The notes under the pieces are model-generated. The model was not told where the DNA came from. It ran no database searches and saw only the letters and a list, made by a program, of their open reading frames with translations. Positions 1 to 4,611 of a DNA stretch of 6,998 bases are shown here, one piece after another. The DNA lies in contig VGGM01000081.1 in assembly GCA_016868515.1 (NCBI GenBank), positions 1 to 6,998 of the forward strand, in the 5' to 3' direction. This DNA is from Bacteroidota bacterium (GTDB lineage: Bacteria; Bacteroidota; Bacteroidia; Bacteroidales; VadinHA17). A program made the translations under genes and the position numbers. The number at the start of each line of letters is the position of its first letter. The stretch's first letter is position 1.

Positions 1-35
1 GCGTAATACCTCATAACCCATACCGCATACTGCAT
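1..35. repeat. Degenerate 7-bp phased repeat (window edge)
   Basis: On the plus strand four consecutive heptamers are seen at 7-34: TACCTCA, TAACCCA, TACCGCA and TACTGCA. All begin with TA, carry C at position 4 and end in CA. The stretch stops right beside the stop codon of the nucleotidyltransferase (36-38) and probably continues to the left of the window. It resembles the heptad arrays at 1015-1164 and 1902-1929 in period and in being G-poor on the plus strand. Read on the minus strand it is open with an ATG at 35-33, but the 7-bp periodicity makes a coding role unlikely. No terminator hairpin for the nucleotidyltransferase is visible here. Confidence 0.6.
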
Positions 36-935
36 TCAGAACAATTTCGCCGGGTAGATGCCTGCATCAACCATATTTTTGATACTCTCAACAACGAACG
101 GTTTGTCTTCGCGATAGGTAACGCCAAACCACTTGCCACCGGTTTTGAGTATCTGAATGGTGATGGTTCCGTCCTTTACATACTTGTCGACCGATGTAGG
201 AATGTCGAGTTCGGCTGTCAGATCATCGATACGGGTCTGAAGGAAACTCGTGAATTCCTTCTCAAGAAGATAATAAACAGAAGGCTTGAACCCCCACAGG
301 TTCATCGATACCACCTCTTCTCCGGTAAACATGAGATCCTTTCCGTCGGCACCAGGGGCAACAGCACCCTGTGGTGTCTTTGATATCTTTCGTGTCTCCA
401 CAATCCCCTCAAGAAACCCGGAAGGAGAGACCCTGCAAACGCCCCGGTTTACATGGCCATGGTCAGAAAGGGTGTTGCCCATCCTGTAACCAACGATGGT
501 GTAGTTGTTGTCGTCCTTGTCGTTAACGAGAAACTCACGAAGTATCTTGAACGATTCAACACCGTAGTAGTCATCGGCATTAATAACCCCGAATGGCTCC
601 TTTATCTTATCTTTTGTAACGAGGATTGCATGGCTGGTGCCCCATGGTTTCTGCCGGCCTTCCGGTAATTTATATCCCGACGGCAGATTATCAAGTTCCT
701 GGAATACGTAATCAATTTCTATATGGTTTTTAAGCCGGTCTATGAATGCCTCACGGAATGGCTGTTCAATGTCGCGCCTGATTACGAAGACAATCTTTCC
801 GAAGCCTGCCCTGATTGCATCGTATATCGAATAATCTATTATCGTCTCACCGGACGGTCCGACCTGGTCGAGCTGCTTAAGCCCGCCATACCGGCTTCCC
901 ATACCGGCAGCAAGTACCATTAGTGTTGGTTTCAT
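36..935 (-). CDS. Sugar-phosphate nucleotidyltransferase family protein
   Basis: This 299-residue protein is predicted to be a cytoplasmic GT-A-fold NTP transferase that joins a nucleoside triphosphate and a sugar phosphate or similar phosphate to give an NDP-activated compound and pyrophosphate. What shows this is the N-terminal signature LAAGMGSRYGGLKQ (residues 8-21; the LAAGxGxR...K pattern that binds the NTP phosphates), a PWGTSHAIL segment (97-105) in the place of the family's P-x-GTA loop, and INADDYYG (118-125), whose Asp121/Asp122 are the likely metal ligands. The C-terminal 100 residues show no left-handed beta-helix hexapeptides, so no acyltransferase domain is fused. ATG at 935 puts the signature at the usual distance from the N-terminus. 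Substrate is not readable from the sequence; in Bacteroidota such proteins are sometimes paired with a small-molecule kinase, but no partner is visible here, only a heptad repeat downstream. Family assignment is firm, exact reaction unknown. Confidence 0.88.
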   Translation of the reverse strand: MKPTLMVLAAGMGSRYGGLKQLDQVGPSGETIIDYSIYDAIRAGFGKIVFVIRRDIEQPFREAFIDRLKNHIEIDYVFQELDNLPSGYKLPEGRQKPWGTSHAILVTKDKIKEPFGVINADDYYGVESFKILREFLVNDKDDNNYTIVGYRMGNTLSDHGHVNRGVCRVSPSGFLEGIVETRKISKTPQGAVAPGADGKDLMFTGEEVVSMNLWGFKPSVYYLLEKEFTSFLQTRIDDLTAELDIPTSVDKYVKDGTITIQILKTGGKWFGVTYREDKPFVVESIKNMVDAGIYPAKLF

Positions 936-955
936 AGCAGAGTTGATTAGTTTTG
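926..955 (+). promoter_or_regulatory. Possible Bacteroidota-type promoter towards cutC
   Basis: TTG at 926-928, a 19-bp spacer and TAGTTTTG at 948-955 match the Bacteroidota -33/-7 pattern (TTTG and TAnnTTTG). Initiation would fall near 960 and give a cutC leader of about 200 nt made largely of heptad repeats and the 1043-1080 inverted repeats. The element overlaps the start codon of the opposing nucleotidyltransferase (933-935), so a chance match is possible. No equally good promoter for the minus-strand gene was found; the best candidate is TATTATTG, read on the minus strand at 965-958, without a clear -33 box. Confidence 0.35.
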
Positions 956-1014
956 CACAATAATAGCAAAAAAAAGGCGACCTTTACATTAAATAATCAT
1001 TATCCAAACCATAA

Positions 1015-1042
1015 ATCATCAACCCAACACCCGAAACCCGAA
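1015..1042. repeat. Phased 7-bp repeats, first block before cutC
   Basis: Four heptamers in one register on the plus strand: ATCATCA, ACCCAAC, ACCCGAA and ACCCGAA. All start with A and have C at position 3, like the second block at 1081-1164. The two blocks are separated by 38 bp (1043-1080), which is not a multiple of seven, so the phase shifts between them. Noncoding; one part of the 229-bp gap between the nucleotidyltransferase and cutC. Confidence 0.6.
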
Positions 1043-1080
1043 CCGACACCGGCGTCAGCCGGTCGAACTCACCGGAGTAA
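1043..1080. repeat. Inverted-repeat cluster with two mutually exclusive hairpins
   Basis: ACCGGC (1048-1053) is the perfect inverse complement of GCCGGT (1058-1063), leaving a 4-nt GTCA loop. The same right arm, CCGGT (1059-1063), is also complementary to ACCGG (1071-1075) with a 7-nt loop. Only one of the two hairpins can form at a time. The element is GC-rich, unlike the surrounding heptads, and interrupts their register. It could be an inserted short repeat, a leader structure of cutC, or a chance palindrome. Pairing is seen directly; a function is not. Confidence 0.5.
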
Positions 1081-1164
1081 ACCAGCAACCAGAAACCAGA
1101 AACCCCAAATCTCAAATCTCAAATCTCAAATCTCAAATCGTTAATCTTAAACCGTTAATCCCCC
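1081..1164. repeat. Twelve-unit phased heptanucleotide array abutting cutC
   Basis: Exactly twelve 7-bp units fill this stretch without a break and end at the base before the cutC ATG. All 12 units begin with A and have C at position 3, and 11 of 12 end in A. Early units are of the ACCAGAA type, the middle holds four identical ATCTCAA copies in tandem, and later units drift to ATCGTTA, ATCTTAA and ACCGTTA. The array has no G-rich Shine-Dalgarno-like site, so cutC translation would have to start without one. If translated it would give the ISNLKSQ-type repeat that I know as a spurious hypothetical protein from low-complexity DNA in Bacteroidota, so it is treated as noncoding. Confidence 0.85.
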
Positions 1165-1902
1165 ATGATCCTCGAGGTTTGTGTTGACTCGGTTGAGTCG
1201 TCAGTAAATGCGGAGGCGGGCGGTGCCGACAGACTTGAACTATGTGGCGCCCTCGGGATCGGAGGAATTACTCCGGGTGCCGGTACAATAGACTCGGTTA
1301 CTGCCAATGTCAGTATCCCTGTTTATGTTATGATACGTCCCAGGGGTGGCGATTTTCTGTACAGTGATTACGAGTTCGAGGTAATGCGCCGCGATATTGA
1401 CTTTGCCCGGGAGGCAGGGGCCACCGGCGTTGTCTTTGGTATACTGCTTCCCGACGGCAGGGTTGACACTGAACGGACGGCATGGCTTACCGGATATGCT
1501 TCACCGCTGCCGGTTACTTTTCACAGGGCATTCGATCTGGCTGCCGATCCTTTCCGGGCACTCGAGGATATCATAGCTGCCGGTCCTGCCCGGATTCTCA
1601 CCTCGGGTCAGCAGAACAGCGCTCTGAGCGGAGCAGGGCTGATAGCAGACCTTATAGAGAAAGCCCGAGGAAGGATAACGGTAATGCCGGGTGCTGGAAT
1701 AAACCAGACCAATTTTATGGAACTTGTCAGGATAACCGGCGCAACGGAATACCACCTCACAGGCAGGAAGGTGGCTGAGAGTTCAATGCAATTCCGCCGC
1801 CGGGGTATTGCCCTCGGACACCCGGCTCTTGCTGACGATGATTACCTGCTGCGGTATGCCGATTCAGAGACTATTGCCGCCATAAAGCGTACAATGAAGT
1901 AA
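1165..1902 (+). CDS. cutC: CutC family protein (copper homeostasis family, TIM barrel)
   Basis: This 245-residue cytoplasmic protein has the length and motif order of the CutC family (the E. coli member has about 248 residues). Visible landmarks are CVDSVESSVNAEAGGADRLE (residues 6-25), MIRPRGGDF (56-64), VTFHRAFD (117-124), then ILTSGQ, MPGAGIN and YHLTGRK in the second half, matching successive strand ends of a TIM-barrel fold. The family was named for copper tolerance in E. coli, but those phenotypes were later attributed largely to the MicL small RNA encoded at the 3' end of that gene, so the biochemical role is open. It is unrelated to choline trimethylamine-lyase, also called CutC. The ATG lies immediately after a heptad array, giving an unusual upstream region with no ribosome-binding motif. 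It is convergent with the M23 peptidase gene, with 18 bp between the stop codons and no obvious terminator. Family call is firm, function uncertain. Confidence 0.93.
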   Translation: MILEVCVDSVESSVNAEAGGADRLELCGALGIGGITPGAGTIDSVTANVSIPVYVMIRPRGGDFLYSDYEFEVMRRDIDFAREAGATGVVFGILLPDGRVDTERTAWLTGYASPLPVTFHRAFDLAADPFRALEDIIAAGPARILTSGQQNSALSGAGLIADLIEKARGRITVMPGAGINQTNFMELVRITGATEYHLTGRKVAESSMQFRRRGIALGHPALADDDYLLRYADSETIAAIKRTMK

Positions 1903-1929
1903 TCCCAGACCCGCAACCCCTCACCACCT
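1902..1929. repeat. Short heptad run in the cutC / M23 convergent gap
   Basis: Four units in one register, ATCCCAG, ACCCGCA, ACCCCTC and ACCACCT, begin at the last base of the cutC stop codon and run into the end of the M23 gene. Each begins with A and has C at position 3, as in the arrays before cutC, and the C/A-rich strand is again the plus strand. Copies are too few to exclude chance, but this is the third gap in a row with the pattern. Confidence 0.35.
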
Positions 1930-3651
1930 GAACTCCGCGCTGAATTCAGCCACATTGTTGCGGTTGTCGGTAACCCTCAGCAAGAGCGTATGCATCTTGC
2001 CCTTTTCGGTCCGCTTCGGGTCAAAGCGGTGCACGATAACAGAGTTCTTAGGGTCATACTCAAACAGCGCCCATTTTTCATCAATAAAGGCCTCGTAGCT
2101 CTTTATCCCCGAAAAGTCATCGCTGATATTGAAGCGAAGTTCGCGTCTCCCGGTGAGGTCGGTGCCGCTGGTAAACCCATTTGTCACTATTTCAGGGGGA
2201 ACCGTATCGATTCCTACCGAAAAGCTGCCAAACGACCGCAGATCGGCAGCCAGGAAGTCGCCCGACCATTCACCCCCGACGTAGGAGGGCCGCCCGTTGC
2301 CATTCAGCGAAACTATTGCCATCCTGCCTTTAAGGCCCTCGGGTATGGAAACCGGTTTAACCGAAAGTTTGTATGCCTTATGAATGGGAGTGAACCTGTC
2401 CATTATTGTGAAAATATCGGCATATAGTGATTCGGGCCGTTCTGACCTGCTGAATTTGAATTCAATATTGTCGTAGAATGAGTTCTCGGGTATTGAAACA
2501 GATATATCGCCGTCGGCCATGCGGTATTGCCTGTTATACTGAAGCAGGCGCGTATTGTTTGAACCAGCCTGTTCCGGCATATGACCGTCTGATTGCGATT
2601 GCACCCTGAAAACAAGAGCCGATGAGTTCAGGTGCGAGTCGGTTACTACTATTCTGATGGTATGGGTGGTATCGGTGCGGAAATCAAACACCCCCCTGTT
2701 AACCAACGTTTTATAGGCACTTAGCTTATCATTCGGAGCGGCAAAAGTTTGCTGTATGGTTACATTGTCCCTGACTTTCCTTTTGTAATCGATATGGCTG
2801 TTGACATACCGGGTTTCATCAAATGAGAACCGGTCCATTTCAAAATGGTAAATTGTCTGCCCGTCAACCATCATTTCAATTGAATAGACTCCGCATTTGT
2901 TCCAGCTGTCGTTGAGGTAGTCGTGGGTACGGATGCCGAATCCGGCCCTGCCGCTGACAGTTATGGGCCGGTCACTTCTTATATAGAAGCTGCCGTGGCT
3001 GCCCTGAGCAGCCAGCAGAATATCCTCATTTTTGCCGTTCACTGCAGTAGTTTTGTCCATCGGATAGACGACCAGCGACTCAATTAAAGGCTTGATGTTG
3101 TCTTTTACCCCGAACTCAAACTTAAGCGGATCAAGCGGCATTTCATTGTCCGACTTCCTTATTTCGTAATGCAGGTGCGGCCCCGACGAACTCCCCGTGT
3201 TCCCCGAAAAAGCAATAAGCTGGCCCTGGCGGAACACGAACCTGCCTTCAGGGGGGAATAGGTTAACCGCGAAACTGCGGTTCTGGTACTGCTGGCCGGT
3301 AACATATTCCTCGATTTCAGGGATGAAGCGGTCGAGGTGGGCATAAACTGTTGAGTAACCCGAAGGGTGGCGCAGATAGAGAGCCTTGCCGAAACCGCCC
3401 GGTGAGACTCCTATGCGGTACACATACCCCGATGCGGCGGCCACTATTTCGTGACCTGTTACTCCCTGCGTCCTGATGTCAATGCCGGAATGAAAGTGAT
3501 CTGACCTGATCTCGGCAAAATTGGCCGACAGCAAAATGGGTATCCTCACCGGCGAAATAAAAAGACCGCGGTCGGGGTTATCGCTGTTCATTGCTATAAG
3601 AAGCAGGGTTAATGGCACTCCCAATGCCCTTGAAATTATCTTGCTGACCAT
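1921..3651 (-). CDS. M23 family metallopeptidase with long beta-rich C-terminal region
   Basis: This 576-residue protein is a predicted exported zinc endopeptidase of the LytM/lysostaphin type, expected to cut peptidoglycan cross-bridges or, in related proteins, to act as a wall-binding regulator. The N-terminus has two basic residues and a hydrophobic run (about 9-21) consistent with a signal peptide or anchor; there is no lipobox cysteine. The peptidase domain spans about 40-180 and carries all four expected residues: His54 and Asp58 (HSGID), His105 (YAHL), and His159 with His161 (GPHLHYEI), so it looks catalytically intact. Between His105 and the HLH motif lies a short insertion (about 116-137). 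The remaining 390 residues lack recognisable enzyme motifs and look like beta-sandwich modules; the end contains an Ig-like segment (about 475-576, from DTVPPEI to the C-terminus). The gene is divergent from the coiled-coil/zapA pair and has its own promoter. The target bond is not readable from the sequence. Confidence 0.92.
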   Translation of the reverse strand: MVSKIISRALGVPLTLLLIAMNSDNPDRGLFISPVRIPILLSANFAEIRSDHFHSGIDIRTQGVTGHEIVAAASGYVYRIGVSPGGFGKALYLRHPSGYSTVYAHLDRFIPEIEEYVTGQQYQNRSFAVNLFPPEGRFVFRQGQLIAFSGNTGSSSGPHLHYEIRKSDNEMPLDPLKFEFGVKDNIKPLIESLVVYPMDKTTAVNGKNEDILLAAQGSHGSFYIRSDRPITVSGRAGFGIRTHDYLNDSWNKCGVYSIEMMVDGQTIYHFEMDRFSFDETRYVNSHIDYKRKVRDNVTIQQTFAAPNDKLSAYKTLVNRGVFDFRTDTTHTIRIVVTDSHLNSSALVFRVQSQSDGHMPEQAGSNNTRLLQYNRQYRMADGDISVSIPENSFYDNIEFKFSRSERPESLYADIFTIMDRFTPIHKAYKLSVKPVSIPEGLKGRMAIVSLNGNGRPSYVGGEWSGDFLAADLRSFGSFSVGIDTVPPEIVTNGFTSGTDLTGRRELRFNISDDFSGIKSYEAFIDEKWALFEYDPKNSVIVHRFDPKRTEKGKMHTLLLRVTDNRNNVAEFSAEFRW

Positions 3652-3670
3652 GTTCTCCGGAAATTGACTG

Positions 3671-3700
3671 CAAAACTATCGCAAAGCTGATAATGTGCAA
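3671..3700 (-). promoter_or_regulatory. Bacteroidota-type promoter of the M23 gene
   Basis: Read on the minus strand, TTG (3700-3698), a 19-bp spacer and TAGTTTTG (3678-3671) fit the -33 and -7 consensus of Bacteroidota primary-sigma promoters exactly at all -7 positions. Initiation would be near 3664, giving a leader of about a dozen bases before the ATG at 3651. Confidence 0.65.
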
Positions 3701-3716
3701 CTATTTTCATCAGTTT

Positions 3717-3748
3717 TTTGGCAGAAAGGCGGGAAATCGCTATTTTTG
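3717..3748 (+). promoter_or_regulatory. Bacteroidota-type promoter of the coiled-coil/zapA operon
   Basis: TTTG (3717-3720), a 20-bp spacer and TATTTTTG (3741-3748) match the TTTG / TAnnTTTG consensus in full. Initiation near 3754 leaves a leader of about 12 nt before the ATG at 3766. This also decides the start of the following gene: the in-frame TTG at 3718 lies inside the -33 box and cannot be on the transcript. The two divergent promoters do not overlap; their -33 boxes are 16 bp apart. Confidence 0.7.
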
Positions 3749-3765
3749 TATTAAAGATTTCTGTT

Positions 3766-4059
3766 ATGTCGGAGAAAGTTCTTGAAGGAGTTGTTTTATT
3801 GAACAAGAATATCTCGAAATTGTTGGATGAATACAACGAACTCAGAACCCGGTACGACAGTCTGCAAAAGGAGATCAACGATTTAACCCTCCGTATGCAG
3901 AACAAGGAGTCTGAATTTGAAGAGTTAAAAAGAAGCTACGAACGAGCGAAGCTCACCGGAGCGCTTCTGGGCGAAGGAGAAAATGCCCGTGATGCGAAGA
4001 GGAAGCTGAACGAGTTGGTGCGGGAAATTGACAAATGTATTGCTCTTTTAAACAGATAA
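3766..4059 (+). CDS. Small coiled-coil protein encoded before zapA (possible division accessory factor)
   Basis: This 97-residue cytoplasmic protein is rich in Glu, Lys, Leu and Arg. Residues about 8-62 look like one long alpha-helical coiled coil with Leu/Ile/Val spaced in heptads, then a Gly-containing break (GALLGEGENARDA, about 65-77), then a second short helix ending in REIDKCIALLN. No signal peptide, membrane segment or catalytic motif is visible. The reading frame extends upstream to 3718, but the ATG at 3766 is preferred because the promoter -7 box lies at 3741-3748. Its stop is 9 bp before the zapA ATG, so the two are surely cotranscribed. From experience, Bacteroidota often carry a small coiled-coil gene in this place; size and position recall ZapB, a coiled-coil partner of ZapA in gammaproteobacteria, but I see no sequence basis for calling it a ZapB homologue. 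A role in Z-ring organisation is inference from position. Confidence 0.85.
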   Translation: MSEKVLEGVVLLNKNISKLLDEYNELRTRYDSLQKEINDLTLRMQNKESEFEELKRSYERAKLTGALLGEGENARDAKRKLNELVREIDKCIALLNR

Positions 4060-4068
4060 TATAAAAAT

Positions 4069-4371
4069 ATGGATGATAAGCTTTCCATCAGGGTTAATGT
4101 GGCGGACAGGTTTTATCCATTGAAGATCGAAAAGGATGATGAGGAGAAGATCCGCAGCGCCGCGAAGATGATCAACGAAAAGGTGCTGATGTACAAGCAG
4201 CGCTACGTTGACAAGGACACCCAGGATTTCCTGGCTATGGCGGCTCTGCAGTTTGTTATCCAGCTCATCGAAGAGGAAAAAAGCGGAAGCAATGATGAGC
4301 TTCCGGCAATTCTCGAAGAACTGAACAGGAAACTGGAATCAGTACTGAACAAAGAGCATAGCGTTCTTTAA
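4069..4371 (+). CDS. zapA: Cell division protein ZapA
   Basis: This 100-residue cytoplasmic protein matches ZapA in size and layout. An N-terminal beta-rich segment (LSIRVNVADRFYPLKIEKDD, residues 5-24) resembles the family's I-x-G/V-x-x-Y-x-L-K pattern, followed by a helix with the (A)AKMINEKV element (about 31-39) and a C-terminal coiled coil (about 55-95). ZapA forms dimers and tetramers that bind FtsZ and bundle its filaments, stabilising the Z-ring at midcell. It lies 9 bp after the coiled-coil gene and shares its promoter; the bases before its ATG are A/T-rich with no Shine-Dalgarno motif, as is usual in Bacteroidota. Downstream are the candidate small RNA and rny. Sequence divergence from proteobacterial ZapA is large, but architecture and context support the call. 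Confidence 0.87.
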   Translation: MDDKLSIRVNVADRFYPLKIEKDDEEKIRSAAKMINEKVLMYKQRYVDKDTQDFLAMAALQFVIQLIEEEKSGSNDELPAILEELNRKLESVLNKEHSVL

Positions 4372-4384
4372 CATAAGCAAGTAA

Positions 4385-4415
4385 TTTGCCCGCATTGTTT
4401 CTTCATTCATTTTTG
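4385..4415 (+). promoter_or_regulatory. Promoter-like pair upstream of the zapA-rny gap RNA
   Basis: TTTG (4385-4388), a 19-bp spacer and CATTTTTG (4408-4415) match the Bacteroidota consensus with one mismatch, at the first base of TAnnTTTG. Predicted initiation, about 4419-4421, coincides with the first base of the outer stem of the candidate RNA. It could also serve as the rny promoter, with an about 190-nt leader. Confidence 0.55.
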
Positions 4416-4418
4416 AAA

Positions 4419-4588
4419 CTCAACAGTATCAAAACTGGAACCAAAGCTCGGTTCCCCAAGAACAGGCCTCGGCCCGCTTCGGCGGGATTGCGTTAATTCG
4501 CAACAGTGGACGTTCGACGACTACCGGCAGGTCCAACCATGTGAGTATGGGGTTTTGTAAAAGTTGGAGAAGCTCTGCGGGTTTTTTT
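4419..4588 (+). ncRNA. Candidate structured small RNA between zapA and rny, possibly 6S-like (ssrS)
   Basis: The two ends pair: CTCAAC (4419-4424) with GTTGGAG (4563-4569, one bulged G), then a symmetric 5x5 internal loop, then CAAAAC (4430-4435) with GTTTTG (4552-4557). Inside, the rod can continue through 4441-4449 with 4543-4550 and GGTT (4450-4453) with AACC (4535-4538). A competing local hairpin is GGAACC (4437-4442) with GGTTCC (4450-4455). Near the apex are CCCGC-TTCG-GCGGG (4473-4486) and TTGCG/CGCAA (4488-4503). Seven T residues follow at 4582-4588, though the stem just before them is weak. A promoter-like pair sits at the right distance upstream. About 170 nt, a closing end-to-end stem and a position after zapA (as in the proteobacterial zapA-ssrS order) suggest 6S RNA, which sequesters RNA polymerase; the branched apex is not typical. 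A structured rny leader is the main alternative. Confidence 0.5.
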
Positions 4589-4611
4589 ATACTCTAAATT
4601 GAAGGTGAATT

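Noticed and set aside
1..35. Possible start of another minus-strand gene (ATG at 35-33, open to the window edge)
   Set aside because: Only 11 codons are visible and they consist of heptad repeats; nothing supports a protein.
1059..1075. tRNA T-arm-like segment (GGTCGAACTC)
   Set aside because: No acceptor, D or anticodon arms can be assembled around it; it is part of the inverted-repeat cluster.
1106..1139. Tandem repeats as a CRISPR array
   Set aside because: Units are 7 bp with no spacers and no cas genes nearby.
953..1144. Open frame of 63 codons on the plus strand before cutC
   Set aside because: It is a translation of the heptad repeats and hairpin insert; the 7-bp period and lack of any protein-like composition mark it as noncoding.
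1903..1920. Bidirectional terminator between the convergent cutC and M23 genes
   Set aside because: The 18-bp gap has no inverted repeat or T-run on either strand.
1990..2427. 145-codon plus-strand frame inside the M23 gene
   Set aside because: Lies opposite a well-supported coding region with intact family motifs; it has no motifs of its own. The same holds for the long antisense frames at 4630-5025 and 5089-5650 inside rny.
3718..3765. Upstream TTG start extending the coiled-coil protein by 16 residues
   Set aside because: The TTG is part of the promoter -33 box and the transcript would begin near 3754, so ATG at 3766 is the start.
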